Shown one piece after another: positions 18,741 to 33,400 of a stretch of DNA of 64,000 nucleotides (positions are counted from its first letter, which is position 1; the number at the start of each line of letters is the position of its first letter). The notes under the pieces were generated by a model that saw only the letters and a list, made by a program, of their open reading frames with translations, was not told the origin of the DNA and made no database searches. The position numbers and the translations under genes were made by a program. Source of the stretch: Patagioenas fasciata (taxonomy: Eukaryota > Chordata > Aves > Columbiformes > Columbidae); assembly GCF_037038585.1 (NCBI RefSeq), contig NC_092523.1, forward strand, positions 377,001 to 441,000, given 5' to 3'.

Positions 18741-20070
18741 AGGTGTTCAAAAATTAACTATGCCCATGCCACTTACCACTTAGATTAAACTCTACATATA
18801 AATCTTAAAGGCTATTTCCAGCGTGCCCATAAATTCATGTGAACAAAGACAAGGGCAACGCTCGACCCTAAGGAGGGAAAGAGGCGGCTGTTCCTCTATG
18901 GCAGATCAAACTTCCTTCTTTTACCTGCAACACGTGGAACTGCCGCGGGACCCGTTCGCCAACGGGGTGTGCGTTCTTACCTAAAACTGGTCGCCAGCTT
19001 CTCCGCAGAGGCACTGAATTTGCCTCTTCTTTTGTTTTTTTTTTCCCCCACGTGGGGAAAAAAAAAAAAAACAAACACAAAAAACACCAAAAAAAGACAA
19101 AGGAATGATCTCTTCCAGGCCGTTTCTCTAAACCGTCAAGTCATTAGAAAATTGCACATGTCTTCTCCAAGCAGAATGAGCCTGTGATTCCATACAAAAG
19201 GAGGGCAAGGAGCAGGTCAGCTTGTCAGAGAAAGATAGGGACAGGGAGCAAGACAAGGTGACACAGAGAGAGGGAGAGAGAGGCAAAAGGGACGGAGAGG
19301 CAGGGCAAGGGGAAGGAGAGGCCAAAATGAGCGCTCCGCAGCCTCCCCTCCCTCGCCTCGACCCCCGTTTCCCCGTTAACTCCCAGTGCCCGCCCCGAGA
19401 CACCACGGACGCGCTTGCCAGGGAGGCAACTGTTCAAACAGGATTGAGTCGGTGCGCTCTGATTGGCTGCTTTTCACCCCAGCGCGCCGTCCTCCTATTG
19501 GATGCTCCTTCCCGCGCTCCGCGCCCAGGTGCCCGCCACAGGGTCAGACCTGACTGAGGACTGCGCAATTTGGGCATGCGCAGTACTGAGGCCTCAACGC
19601 CCGCCCTCTGGCAATCTGATTGGCTGCCTGCGCACATCAATTGCCATTCTCCCCGCCTATCAGCGCTCCGCCCCTCCAGCCCTCCCGAGCGATCTGATTG
19701 GCCCGCTCTGCATCCTCACTCGCCTTCTCGCCACCCTGCCGGGACCCCCACGCCCTTTGCCCGCGCGGCTTCCAACAGCCGCCTTTAAAAGGAAACAACA
19801 AACCGCGCTCCTTTGCTTGACACTGAGGAAAGAAGCCGGATCGACAATGTTAGTGGTAGCAATATTTACATCTTTAAACGTTCTAAGGAGCCACCGAGGG
19901 AGGGATGTCGTTTTTACACAAATGGGGACGGACACTGACACACAGATACCTGGCCGCGAGCCCTGCGGGGCGAACAGCGCCTCTGCCCCCGGCCGTGCGC
20001 TGCAGTACCCGAGTTTCGCCACAGGGCGGCAGCACTGAGGCGCGCTGCGGCACGGCATTGGGGCGCCCGG
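18741..20070 (+). repeat. P1 promoter module, copy 2
   Basis: Near-identical to 1-1336. Differences include the homopolymers around the palindrome (near 19030-19075) and a one-base C loss near 19607. It carries the purine tract (19195-19330), promoter and CTCF-like site (about 20001-20032). Confidence 0.92.
19324..19820 (+). promoter_or_regulatory. CpG-island promoter P1, copy 2
   Basis: Same four ATTGG boxes (first at about 19462), GCATGCGCA (about 19574) and TTTAAAA (about 19784) as at 590-1086. Confidence 0.65.
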
Positions 20071-20098
20071 GTGCAGCACCGCGCTTTGCGCACAGGCT

Positions 20099-20261
20099 TT
20101 CCTTCCTTGTCCAATTTATACAATGGCCTCTGCTCACAAGATTTCATCAAGGTTGCTCTATTCACATTATCACCAGGTGGTTCCTCAATCTCTTTCCTGT
20201 GAGCTAAAATACACCCTAACGGGCTCTTTTTCAGAATACCGCTACTACGCCGTCCTCCCAT
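20099..20261 (-). pseudogene. gag: Class I ERV gag start, core 3
   Basis: Same matrix N-terminal stub as 1365-1527, with the ATG at 20259-20261. The leader and LTR end follow to about 21040. Confidence 0.6.
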
Positions 20262-23200
20262 TACGCGTCACACGGAACGACACGGCTCATCTTGTAACAA
20301 ATACGAGCAAATAACTATTAACACCTACAGCAGTACTCCACAGATAATACTCAAACCTACCCACGACACACCGCCCTCACAAGTTGTACTCCAAGTTTAT
20401 CCCACCGTCTCCAAAACAAAACAATTCCGGTACCCAGCTCAAATCTCTCTAACACTCAGCACCGCAATTAGGACACTCTGCAACACAGATGGCTCCACAA
20501 CGCTCACACTCCTTGCAAGTTAAAGCCACAGCAGCTCCTGCTGTAGTTTTCGGTGTTCAAGTGCATAGTCAGAACCAAGGCACATCCAAGAATTAAATCA
20601 AACTACGGTACACTTCACGGCTACATACAGAGCCAGCTTTGCACCACTACGGAGCACGGGAACAACCAACACCAAAAGCTGGCCGCACAAACAACTCCAC
20701 AGCAACTACTGTATACCTCTAAGGTGCTCGCAACCCCGTCCACGCTATCCTGCCGAAATTCCGTACCACGACTTACGGACAGTTCGCGAGCACGTGACCG
20801 GTCCCAAATTTCAGAGAAGAAAGACTTCTCACCAGAGGTCCTCGTCCGTCCCCGCGGCGATCCGACCGAGACGAGGAGTCTCTCCAGAGACATCCCCGGG
20901 GTGCGCCAAGAGAGTCCTCGGCTCCACGGGCCCTGCGGCCGGACAGAGCGGGTCCTCCGGCTGGCTCACCGGCTGAAACGGGGAAAGAAACGGGACGGCA
21001 GAGTCAGCAGCACTGCTAAGCCACGTTCTTTATTTCATTTGACGATGTTAGTTATAATTGTTTAGTTTCTCGCTGACAATACATCTGTTAATTATTAGTC
21101 AAATATAAACTAAGCTCTCAGCTTCTAAACAACGTGTTACTTAACCTTCCATCTCCCTCTTGTCGTGCAGACGGATCTAAAAGGTGAAAAATATCCCCTC
21201 ATCGTGCAGGCGGTCAGAAAGCATTTACCTCATGTCAACTGGTTAATGACGGGTACACCTTCTATAACTTCATCGCAGTATACGTTAACTTGGCAGCTTC
21301 TCTTCAAAAGCGAGAAGAGAGAAAAGGGACAGGGCTCTGAAAAAACAAGGCAGAGATCAAAGCAGCGGCGGGGACAGAGGAAAAGAGGCCGGAAGAGCAC
21401 CAGGAACAGGGCACAGAAAGCAACAAATCGGCGCGGCGGCAGCGGCGCGGAGACGGAGGAAAAAAACCCGGCACGGTCAACGGGACAGAGAGGAACGCGA
21501 CCACGGGCAGGGAGCGGGACACGGGGACACGGCGAGGAACCACGGGACGCGGAGAGATACCAAAAAGTCGGCAAAAAAGACTCTCTAACGCTGTTCTGAA
21601 AGTGTGAAACGGCGGGCAATTTCAATACAGCGCACCGCACGCTCAGAGGATGGCCCCTGTATTTGAGCGTACGTGTGATTCACGCTTCTTGGTATTCTTT
21701 ACATACACCTATTGCATATTCATTTGCTTCTACCGCTTAGTTAGTGCATTAAACAGAAGTTCTTTCCATAACCCCACCCTTCGCTGGCAGTCCATCTCTG
21801 GTATGCCAGTGTCCATCAAGGGTCTCCAGCGGTCCCCGGTGCCCCTGCAGCCCGGTGCCCCCTGCCCCGGTGTCGGCTCCTCGACCTCATGTCTTGAGCA
21901 CGCCCGCTGTCATTTTGTGCTGCTACTCAAGTAGCTCCTTCTCCATTTAGTGGAACGTCCCATTTTCCCAGCCTGCGAGCCAAGGACATCCCGCTTTGCC
22001 CCACCTCCAGTCCCTACAGAGCTAGTGTTTCTCTGTTAGGTTTCTGTTCCGTTAGGCCTGGTCTTGCTGCCTTATGCCAAGGGCTTTCTACAAGATTTTT
22101 GTTCCTCCTATCAACGGGAAGCAAGAGAGAGGGCAACAGGCAAAAACGATGGCAGAGCGAGAGACCGCGGGGAACACAGGGGCTTGGAGGAAGAAGGAGA
22201 GGAATGAGGAGCCCTGCGGAGAGACGGAGGACAGGAAAAAAGAAAATAAAAAGAGAGGAAAAAAAACGGGGCGGCACAAAGGTTCAGAACGTGTACGAGG
22301 ACGGGAACAGTGCCGTACGGAATGAAGAAAGCCGGCAACGCCGAGCACGACAAAGGCACAGAGAGAGAGACGGCGAAGGGAGGGAGGAAGGAAAGAGACA
22401 GAGCAGCACATACAGACACAGAGAGGAAACTAATGGCAGGGAAAAGAACGGGCCAGAGAAAGCGTGGGGAAAAAGGAGACGGAGGGGCAGGGAGGCACCA
22501 GGACACACAAGCCGGGGACGAGGCCCCGAGGGCCAGGGACTCACAGCGGCTCTCGCTTTCGGTGGCTGCCAGGAGGCTTCTAACAGCTCAGACGCTCCCG
22601 TCTCCTTCTCTCCTCCCTTCCTCTCCGGTAACTCGGGGCGCTCGGCCGTCCTCAGCCTAGGAGAACACGGTGGGGTGTCAGGGCTCCTACGAGACGAGGC
22701 TTCGGGGACATGGAGCCTCGCTGGCTCGCTCGCCAGGCAGCCGTCCCGCTCCAGGATACGCGCACGGACCCTGCCGCGCACGTTGGCCCCCGGCCCGCCG
22801 CACGCCGCGCAGAGGGAGCCTTCGCCACCCGGAGAGAGGGGCTCGCTCTCTCGCCCGCCGCAGGAAGCGGACGTTGGGCCGACGGCCCCGCATTTCTTCC
22901 TCTTTACCTCTCCCCAACCTCTCTGGCTCCAGCAGCAGCAGCCCCCGCCCACGCACGGGACGTGCTCCCCTGTCCCTTCTCCCGCCACGCTGCCAGACGA
23001 GCCTCGCCAGCCCGAGGCGGGCGCAGCCAACGGCATCCCCCGGGCTGGGAGCGAACGGCCACATCCTCAGCGCGGCCTCCGGGAGAGGGAGAGAAGAAGC
23101 AGCGGCCGTTAGCACCGTAGCTCACCCCTGCCCCAGCCTGCTCCTTCCGCAGGGGCCACCGGAGAGGTGCCGAGGGCCGGCTTGCCGCCTTCACGACGGG

Positions 23201-23487
23201 GCTTGGGAGCGGCCCAGGAACACGGGACGGGCTCGCAGGAGCTGCCGGAGCTGGGAGCGGCTGCACGGGGCGAGCGGGGCCGCGGGAGGAGGCTCGGGGG
23301 GAGCTCTGGCGAGCTGGGGACGCACCCGGCATCTGCCCCCGGCCGGCTGTCGCCTCCTGCTCCTCTGCCGCACGCTGGGGACGGAGGACGGCGCCGCGTC
23401 TCCCACCTGGGCGCTGCTCCCCAGGTTCCATTCCCCGCCTGGGCTGGGGGGTCTGCTGAGCATCGGGCGTTCACAGCTCCCCCTCAG

Positions 23488-23696
23488 AAACACAGAAATT
23501 CCAAATTAGAGTTCAGCCTCTGAAAAAAATAGAGCAGGAGAAAGCAGAGGAATTAGTCAGAAGAAGGGACAGGAGAGCAGCTGAGCTAACGGAGGATTCG
23601 AGGGAAACGGGCCACCCCAAAACACAAGGCATCCTCAAAAAACCAGAGCAACTGCAGCAACGCCAGACAGCATTAAGACAAACTGACACCGTTTAG
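23488..23696 (+). CDS. Possible short terminal exon, core 3
   Basis: Counterpart of 4754-4962 with the acceptor CAG at 23485-23487 and stop at 23694-23696. Frame intact. Product unknown. Confidence 0.3.
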
Positions 23697-25273
23697 GACA
23701 CGCTCAGCATAAAAGCAAACACATCCACCGGTGCAGGAAAGCATCTCGCCCCTTCCCCACAGCACCGCCACAGGACACAGCCCTGTGAGGCCACGGGATG
23801 GGCTCGTACTGAAACGGAGAAATAAGCTTGACAGCAGAGTCAATTACACCGTTAAGCAGGCAATGTTTCTTTCATCTGCACTGGGGAGCTCTGGGGGTCG
23901 TCCTCTGTAAGTGCTCCCACGACTGGATGCTCTTGCATTGCTTATAATCACACAGTTGCTACATATTAATTACAATTGTTTTAAATTTTGAACATACAAT
24001 ATATCTAACCTAAGAAATAATTGATGAAGTTAGTTATAAATGTTTAGTTTCTCACTGACAACACATCTATTAGTTAAATATAAACTAAGCTCTCAGCTTC
24101 TAAACAATGTGTTATTAAATCTTCTGTCTCCCTCTTGTCATGCAGAAGGATCTAAAAGGTGAAAAATATCCCCTCATTGTGCAGGCGGTCAGAAAGCATT
24201 TACCCCACGTGAACCGGTTAATGAAGGGTACATCTTCTATAACTTCATCGCAGTATACATTAACTTGGTAGCTTCTCTTGAATTCCCCCCTTTTCAATAC
24301 ACTTGCAAACTCTTTGGCAGTATAAGTCTATGAAATATTATCCTCTCGCGTTGTGGTACAGCACAATTATTTGTTACCCACTAGCAGTACCAAACAGAAC
24401 ACTGTAGCGTAATGTAAGTAAAAACGACTAGCATCAAAATCAGAGTCCTAAGATCAATGCTGACAGAACTGCGAAGCCGCAGCTCCTGCCGGTTCTGGCG
24501 TTGGTTTCTGGCACTTCTGACCGCTTCGGGTCAAACGGCGTCTCTTCCCCCGGCCGTGCGCTGCAGTACCCGAGTTTCGCCACAGGGCGGCAGCACTGAG
24601 ACCGCCGCGGCAGCCCCGGGCGAGCGGTCGTGCCGCGTTTCGCGGGAACCCCGCAAAATAAACTCCAGAAAACAAACGCAACGAAACAAAAACGCACACA
24701 GAGAGCCGCGGAACGAAAGCCGCGCGTACAGGACACAGAACCCGCCGGGCCTCGCCCCGAGCTCCCGCCGAAGCGGCGCCCGACCCGCCACGCCACCGAG
24801 CCTGCCACCGCGCCTTAGCTCTGGTTTGAAACGTCTCCCCCCGACTAACGGGGGCTGCGCCGCTCCCGGAGCGACTGCTGTCCCGGAGGGACACACGGCT
24901 CCAGACCGTAAACCTTCGGCGCACCTGCCCTCGGGGTCACACACCTCCCACCGGCTTCGCCAACTCGGCCGTAAGGGCAGGGGGGAAACTGAACCGAACG
25001 CCTCCTCACCGCGCCGGCCCATCCCACTCCCCCCGTTCCAACGGCACGGTCACCCTCGCCGCGGCCGCACTCACCTGCCGCCTCTTTCGCCGCTCCGTTC
25101 CCCTCGCACTCTCCCACCGTCCCGCCGGGCTCCGCGGGCACCGACACCCGCCGCGCCCCGGAGACCTCCGCGGCGGGAGGCCCCCTCTGCCTTTCTGTCG
25201 CCTCCTTCCTTTCTGCCGCCTCCGGGGACCTCACGAAGGGCTACCCTGAGCCGACTGCCTCCAGGTCCCCGGG

Positions 25274-25877
25274 TGCCGGTTGCAGCAACCGCTCCACAGC
25301 CGCCCCGACCCCCGTTCCCGTTAATTCCCGGTACCCACCCCGAGACACCACGGACCCGCTCGCCAGGACCCGCGCTGATTGGCTGCTTTCCACCCCACCA
25401 CGCTGTCCTCCTATTGGATGCTCCGTCCGGCGCCCAGAGGCCCGCAACGCCCGCCCCTCCGGCAAAATGATAGCCTGCCTAGGCACGTCAATCACCATTT
25501 TCTCCGCCTATCAGAGCTCGCAGTGAGGGCAGGCGCAGTAGGGAGAGAGCAGCACCCGCCCCTTTCCGCAACACGATTGGCTGCCGAAGACAAGTCAATC
25601 ATCATTCTCTTGGCCCATCAGTACTCGCAGTTTGCTCATGCGCAGTACGGAGCCTCCGACACCCGCCCCTCCGGCAATCTGATTGGCGGACAGAATGGCA
25701 ATTGACGTGCCTTGGCAGCCTATCAGCGATCCGCCCCCCCCCCAGCCTTCCCGCGCCATCTGATTGGCCCGCTCTGCACCCTCACCCGTCTGCTCTCCGC
25801 CCTGCCGGGCCCCCCCCGCCCTTTGCCCGCGCGGCTTCCAGCAGCCGCGTTTGAAAGGAAACAACAAACCGCGCTCC
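25274..25877 (+). promoter_or_regulatory. CpG-island promoter P2, core 3
   Basis: Same CCAAT/NRF1 and ~106 bp repeat structure as 6540-7145, with a 10-base poly-C run near 25734-25743. Confidence 0.65.
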
Positions 25878-26189
25878 TTTGCTTTACGCTGACAAGGGGG
25901 GCGGGTGGTCACCTACCCTTAAATTCATTGTGAACAGAGAGAGCCGTAAGGAGCTCCGGCCGGCAGGTTTCTCTCCCCTGTGCCCGGGACTGAGGAGACG
26001 CCGCCGCCTCCTGCTGCCGCCTCGCCCGTTCCCCTCGCAGCGGGGCCGCCCCGGGAGAGCCGGGCGCCTCTTTTTTTCCCGGCGGCTCGTCCGACCGCTG
26101 CCCCCCCTTTCTGACGGGCACGACCTCGGTCGCAGCGGCAGCGCCCCCCTCTTACCCGCGGCACGGGCACCGGGCGCCGCTCCCCAGCT

Positions 26190-26222
26190 GCAGTTCCGGG
26201 CTGTGGCCACCAGACGGCAGCA
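26190..26222 (+). promoter_or_regulatory. Strong CTCF-like site, core 3
   Basis: CCACCAGACGGCAG at 26207-26220 with TGCAGTTCC upstream, identical to 7458-7490. Confidence 0.6.
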
Positions 26223-29052
26223 CCGAGCGCGGTCACGCAGCGCCCCCGGGCCCCGCAGCGCGGGCGCTTTTTCTTGACCCGTGGGCAGCCCGAGCTCCCC
26301 GAACGCGCTTTCCCAGAGCCGCGCACATGGCAGACACACTGATAAAAGATAATAGCCCGACATTGCTAAAATGTTTTTTTTTTCCTAAAGATGCCTTCTG
26401 TCCTAATAAAATACATTGCCTCTCCCTGTGCCCCGTGTCTTGTCTGCAGCAGTAACTCGGCTCGCCCGCAGCTGTGGCAGCTCTGCTGCTGCTACAGGGT
26501 CAGTGCCAGCCCTTACCCTCGGCTGAGCAGCAGCGGGGCAGGCGCTGCTGCTCTGGGCGCTGCGCATCCTTCAGGAACGGTTCTCAAACGATCCTGTGCA
26601 ACGATGTCCAGAGCCAGGACCCCCGCGGCGGGGGGACAGGAGCACACGGCCGGGCCCGTCCCGGCTCGGGGCTGTTTCCGCAGTCGCTGTGAGCTGATCC
26701 GTGAGCTGGAACCAACCTCCCCATGCCCCGGCCCGGCCCTTTGTCCCCGGCTTTCCCAGGGCAGCGCAGCGGGCTGGGTCACACCAACTGTTCTCTGCTG
26801 GCACCACCCAGCCGGGTCACCTGTGTCTGCGGTTGTGGGGACACCCCACGGGCTCCCTGGAAACGGACATCACAGCACTGAGAGGGGGCGTTCAGGAGCC
26901 TCTGCGCTTTTGGGTTGGTTTGTTTGGGTTTTTTTTCCTTTTGTTGTTTTGATCGTTAGCTTCTTGTTGCTGGTTGGTTTGTTTTTAAGCTGTTACTCTA
27001 TATAGCTCATCCATGGTGCTTATAGAGCATGGGTAAATCTACCCTGCTTCCTCACAGGAGACAACCATCTCGCTTTACAACAGGTGATTGAATCTGCTAT
27101 AGAAAAGTTCAACCACCTCCTGTACAGCAAAGGATAAAAGAAAGTATGGATTTTTGTTGCATCTAATCCACAATGCAAGTACCCATTAACAATACATTAG
27201 CAGTGGGTTCCTTCAAATATTCACAGTGAAGGTAGTTCCTGGCACGATTGTATTAGCGTTCTTACTATTTTACGGGAGAAACACAGGGCACAGCTGATTT
27301 TGCCCACGTGCAGCGCAGTGATCACACGGGTGCGGTGAACCGGGTGGAAGGCCCTAGAAAAGGAAAATCAGCCTCTGTGTGCAGGGCCAAAACAGAAATC
27401 CTTTTCAAACTGTGCCATTTTAAAAAGCTACCAGGGGTATAAAGCAGAAAAAAGAGCAGTGAATGTGTATAATGACACAATTAGATGGTTCTCCAGTTTC
27501 ATGATGTGCTCTTTTACTAACAGTGTCTGCTGGAGTGGATACCCTGGACACCAACAAGCGGGTCCTGGTGCTGTGCCCATGGCGATTCATCCACTGTGGC
27601 CGTGGGTGTCAGGCCCTGATACAATAGACACAAAACCTTGGGAGGGAGGTGATCACAGTAGAACGCTTAGAGATAATGGGCTAGCAGACTTGACTTAATC
27701 TTTATTTAAAAATACACATGGCTGCTGTCTTTTCTACAGTTTAGGTAGGACGGGCTCCAATATCTCTATGAATTACAATACATGACAAAAATTAAAGGGG
27801 GAAAGCTTTATTTTTACAATGGTAAATACAGTCTAAATCGTAATTTGGGAAACAGATAAAGGGGTGTAGCAAATGAGGCACAGACGATCCTGTTTTATCT
27901 CAGAAGGCTTTGGCGTATTTACAGCTTTAGGCACAGCGTGTCCAATCCCGTATAAAATGCACTGTCCATACCAATTCAGCCTGTCCCCCGATATAAGGAC
28001 AACAGGATGCCACCCTGCATTCACCAAGGGACAATCCTGATCTAATGTTCTCTGTGTATTCTACACCAATATCTGTTCGTCAACAAACCTTTTACTGGTT
28101 TCAATTTCTTTCCCTGATTGTCCTTTTTCAAATACAATGCGTATGTAACATTTTGTATTGTGTAATATGCATTATATAATAGACAATATATGATTTAAAA
28201 CATATCTCATTATATATTACATGTAGTGCATTACTATACTACACATCTCGGGTATACCCACCCAGACCTGTGCAGCATATTAATATTATTTACAGTGGCC
28301 ACCATTAATTACAATATTCCCTGGTTGCTGTTCCCCAGGGAGTCAAACGATCCTTTTCCAATGTCACAAAACACAGCCCGGGGGGGATTTCTTCCGAATC
28401 GCTCCTGTCCATTGTCCACTACCTATTTCACAATCACAATAACAGACAATTGGTGAACCGTAAGTATTGGACTACAAAATCACCCAAGACACAAGTAACA
28501 ACAACAACAAATCACTAAAGACACAAACAATCATACAATTGCTAAGGCACAAACAGCAAAATCACTAAAGGTACCTTTACCAAATTACTATTCCCTCGTT
28601 TTTCTCTTTTATTTATTGTTTTCTCATTTTCCTCTTTGGTTTTTTATTTCTTTTTAATTTACCCAATTTACCAAAACGCGCAGACCCAACGCGCTGGTGT
28701 CGCCCACGTCTCGCGCAGGCAGCCTGCAAACAAACCAGACTATGAAAGTGCCTTATCTCATTGATGGGGTTTTACCCACGTCCCGAGCTGGCCCGAGGAT
28801 CCGTGATCCCTTCCGGGAATTCCCCGGTGCCGGCACAAGGTCCCAGAGATCCTGGGGTCCACGGGAGGTCAGGCAGATTATCCCATCCTCGTCGCCAGAA
28901 AACGATACCGAAAAGTCGGCAAACAGACTCTTTAACACTGTTTTGAAAGTGTTAAAAAGCAGGCACTTTTATTACGGCGCGCTGGGCACTCGGGGGATCG
29001 CTCCTCTAATCCAGCGTGCGTTCCGCTTTCCTCTGGTTTTACATATCCTGGA

Positions 29053-30092
29053 ACTCCTGAAACAGCAAAACACGCCAACCACTGTTTACAGACGTCCCGT
29101 GCTCTTTCACCAGTGCGTGCAGCCGCAACGAGAAATCTGGAATGAGCGTCTACAGAAACACATACGTATTTACCCAATTCAGAACAACGCGTTACATCAG
29201 CTGGCCGTACTTGTCAGTAATCCCTCCTGGATTAACACCCTCTTTGGATGGCACGGGTGCCGACTGTTGGCAATCAGGGCAGGACATAAGAACGCTCCTG
29301 GCCTGATCCGTTGTAATTTGAAATTGTCGTTTTAACGACTTTGCATTCTGGTGAAAGAGTTTATGTGATAATTTAGCTTGCTCCAAGGCTTTAGGCACAG
29401 TAAGCGGCACAGCTCGTGCATCGGCCCTCCTATTGCCTTCCGCAAGAGGTCCTGGAAGGGCAGCGCGAGAGCGGATGTGCGCTGCATAAAAACCATGACG
29501 TCTATGATTTATTAGGAACCATAGCATTCTCAATCCAGCCATCAAAAGAGGATTATCCTCTTCCTTAAGAAAAGAAGCTTCCAGGCGGTTAAGTATGCCA
29601 GCTGCATAATGAGTCAGTTACAACATTCAAAGGCTCATTACAGAACACTCAAAAGCGATCCTAACAGCTGTCAGCTCAAGAACTTGTTTGACCCTTGGTC
29701 TCCTTTTTCTACCTTGTGTTTGCAACACTGGGTATCTGAGTTTAGCCATGTAATTACAACTTTACGTGAGCAACCAGAGGCATCGGTAAATTCAGTCTTG
29801 TCGTTGCTGACAGCAGCACTTGCCATACAACGGTAAATTACCAATTTCAGCCCACAGTTTATGTTGAGGGTAATAAACTGATATGTTCCCTGCGTATGTT
29901 GCCAATGCAATCTGGAAATTCACATCTTCAGTTAATTACCATTGTAACTTCACCTTTGTTCTAGGAACAAATACACCTTCAGGTCTATCCAATACATAGC
30001 ATATAAACATTCCCTGCCTTTAATTATTGGTTTTGAATACATTTCTTTTATTATCCAAACTGTTTCCATTAGCGCGTGAGCTAGAAAAACCC
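29053..30092 (-). pseudogene. pol: Class II ERV pol fragment, core 3
   Basis: Same RNase H-integrase relic as 10321-11360, with the 23 bp segment in ancestral orientation so the RNase H reading is less disturbed. Integrase is truncated at the LTR-like joint as elsewhere. Confidence 0.85.
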
Positions 30093-30269
30093 ATACTGCC
30101 CCAATCACCTTTCTCCTTCCTTGAGCTCTCCTGACCTGTGGTTCCACCACCCGTGTCTTCTTTCTGGGGCCCTCTTGACTCACAGGTGCGCTCCAACCCT
30201 CCTTCTCGATCACTCTTCCTCACAGGTTCGCCTCCTTCCGGGTGCAGCACCGCGCTTTGCGCACAGGCT

Positions 30270-30432
30270 TTCCTTCCTTGTCCAATTTATACAATGGCCT
30301 CTGCTCACAAGATTTCATCAAGGTTGCTCTATTCACATTATCACCAGGTGGTTCCTCAATCTCTTTCCTGTGAGCTAAAATACACCCTAACGGGCTCTTT
30401 TTCAGAATACCGCTACTACGCCGTCCTCCCAT
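30270..30432 (-). pseudogene. gag: Class I ERV gag start, core 4
   Basis: Same stub as in core 1, ATG at 30430-30432, with leader and LTR end to about 31211. Confidence 0.6.
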
Positions 30433-33400
30433 TACGCGTCACACGGAACGACACGGCTCATCTTGTAACAAATACGAGCAAATAACTATTAACACCTACA
30501 GCAGTACTCCACAGATAATACTCAAACCTACCCACGACACACCGCCCTCACAAGTTGTACTCCAAGTTTATCCCACCGTCTCCAAAACAAAACAATTCCG
30601 GTACCCAGCTCAAATCTCTCTAACACTCAGCACCGCAATTAGGACACTCTGCAACACAGATGGCTCCACAACGCTCACACTCCTTGCAAGTTAAAGCCAC
30701 AGCAGCTCCTGCTGTAGTTTTCGGTGTTCAAGTGCATAGTCAGAACAAAGGCACATCCAAGAATTAAACCCAACTACGGTACACTTCACGGCTACATACA
30801 GAGCCAGCTTTGCACCACAACGGAGCACGGGAACAACCAACACCAAAAGCTGGCCGCACAAACAACTCCACAGCAATTACTGTATACCTCTAAGGTGCTC
30901 GCAACCCCGTCCACGCTATCCTGCCGAAATTCCGTACCACGACTTACGGACAGTTCGCGAGCACGTGACCGGTCCCAAATTTCAGAGAAGAAAGACTTCT
31001 CACCAGAGGTCCTCGTCCGTCCCCGCGGCGATCCGACCGAGACGAGGAGTCTCTCCAGAGACATCCCCGGGGTGCGCCAAGAGAGTCCTCGGCTCCACGG
31101 GCCCTGCGGCCGGACAGAGCGGGTCCTCCGGCTGGCTCACCGGCTGAAACGGGGAAAGAAACGGGACGGCAGAGTCAGCAGCACTGCTAAGCCACGTTCT
31201 TTATTTCATTTGACGATGTTAGTTATAATTGTTTAGTTTCTCGCTGACAATACATCTGTTAATTATTAGTCAAATATAAACTAAGCTCTCAGCTTCTAAA
31301 CAACGTGTTACTTAATCTTCCATCTCCCTCTTGTCGTGCAGACGGATCTAAAAGGTGAAAAATATCCCCTCATCGTGCAGGCGGTCAGAAAGCATTTACC
31401 TCACGTCAACTGGTTAATGACGGGTACACCTTCTATAACTTCCTCGCAGTATACGTTAACTTGGCAGCTTCTCTTCAAAAGCGAGAAGAGAGAAAAGGGA
31501 CAGGGCTCTGAAAAAACAAGGCAGAGATCAAAGCAGCGGCGGGGACAGAGGAAAAGAGGCCGGAAGAGCACCAGGAACAGGGCACAGAAAGAAACAAATC
31601 GGCGCAGCGGCAGCGGCGCGGAGACGGAGGAAAAAAACCCGGCACGGTCAACGGGACAGAGAGGAACGCGACCACGGGCAGGGAGCGGGACACGGGGACA
31701 CGGCGAGGAACCACGGGACGCGGAGAGATACCAAAAAGTCGGCAAAAAAGACTCTCTAACGCTGTTCTGAAAGTGTTAAACGGCGGGCAATTTCAATACA
31801 GCGCACCGCACGCTCAGAGGATGGCCCCTGTATTTGAGCGTACGTGTGATTCACGCTTCTTGGTATTCTTTACATACACCTATTGCATATTCATTTGCTT
31901 CTACCGCTTAGTTAGTGCATTAAACAGAAGTTCTTTCCATAACCCCACCCTTCGCTGGCAGTCCATCTCTGGTATGCCAGTGTCCATCAAGGGTCTCCAG
32001 CGGTCCCCGGTGCCCCTGCAGCCCGGTGCCCCCTGCCCCGGTGTCGGCTCCTCGACCTCATGTCTTGAGCACGCCCGCTGTCATTTTGTGCTGCTACTCA
32101 AGTAGCTCCTTCTCCATTTAGTGGAACGTCCCATTTTCCCAGCCTGCGAGCCAAGGACATCCCGCTTTGCCCCACCTCCAGTCCCTACAGAGCTAGTGTT
32201 TCTCTGTTAGGTTTCTGTTCCGTTAGGCCTGGTCTTGCTGCCTTATGCCAAGGGCTTTCTACAAGATTTTTGTTCCTCCTATCAACGGGAAGCAAGAGAG
32301 AGGGCAACAGGCAAAAACGATGGCAGAGCGAGAGACCGCGGGGAACACAGGGGCTTGGAGGAAGAAAGAGAGGAATGAGGAGCCCTGCGGAGAGACGGAG
32401 GACAGGAAAAAAGAAAATAAAAAGAGAGAAAAAAAAACGGGGCGGCACAAAGGCTCAGAACGTGAACGAGGACGGGAACAGTGCCGTACGGAATGAAGAA
32501 AGCCGGCAACGCCGAGCACGACAAAGGCACAGAGAGAGAGACGGCGAAGGGAGGGAGGAAGGAAAGAGACAGAGCAGCACATACAGACACAGAGAGGAAA
32601 CTAATGGCAGGGAAAAGAACGGGCCAGAGAAAGCGTGGGGAAAAAGGAGACGGAGGGGCAGGGAGGCACCAGGACACACAAGCCGGGGACGAGGCCCCGA
32701 GGGCCAGGGACTCACAGCGGCTCTCGCTTTCGGTGGCTGCCAGGAGGCTTCTAACAGCTCAGACGCTCCCGTCTCCTTCTCTCCTCCCTTCCTCTCCGGT
32801 AACTCGGGGCGCTCGGCCGTCCTCAGCCTAGGAGAACACGGTGGGGTGTCAGGGCTCCTACGAGACGAGGCTTCGGGGACATGGAGCCTCGCTGGCTCGC
32901 TCGCCAGGCAGCCGTCCCGCTCCAGGATACGCGCACGGACCCTGCCGCGCACGTTGGCCCCCGGCCCGCCGCACGCCGCGCAGAGGGAGCCTTCGCCACC
33001 CGGAGAGAGGGGCTCGCTCTCTCGCCCGCCGCAGGAAGCGGACGTTGGGCCGACGGCCCCGCATTTCTTCCTCTTTACCTCTCCCCAACCTCTCTGGCTC
33101 CAGCAGCAGCAGCCCCCGTCCACGCACGGGACGTGCTCCCCTGTCCCTTCTCCCGCCACGCTGCCAGACGAGCCTCGCCAGCCCGAGGCGGGCGCAGCCA
33201 ACGGCATCCCCCGGGCTGGGAGCGAACGGCCACATCCTCAGCGCGGCCTCCGGGAGAGGGAGAGAAGAAGCAGCGGCCGTTAGCACCGTAGCTCACCCCT
33301 GCCCCAGCCTGCTCCTTCCGCAGGGGCCACCGGAGAGGTGCCGAGGGCCGGCTTGCCGCCTTCACGACGGGGCTTGGGAGCGGCCCAGGAACACGGGACG

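Larger units (their letters stand above)
20071..30241. repeat. Array core, copy 3 (10171 bp)
   Basis: Complete core with all parts in the same order as core 1 (offset about 18734). It has the ancestral orientation of the 23 bp segment (29874-29896). CpG-rich and homopolymer positions show the usual small differences. Confidence 0.93.
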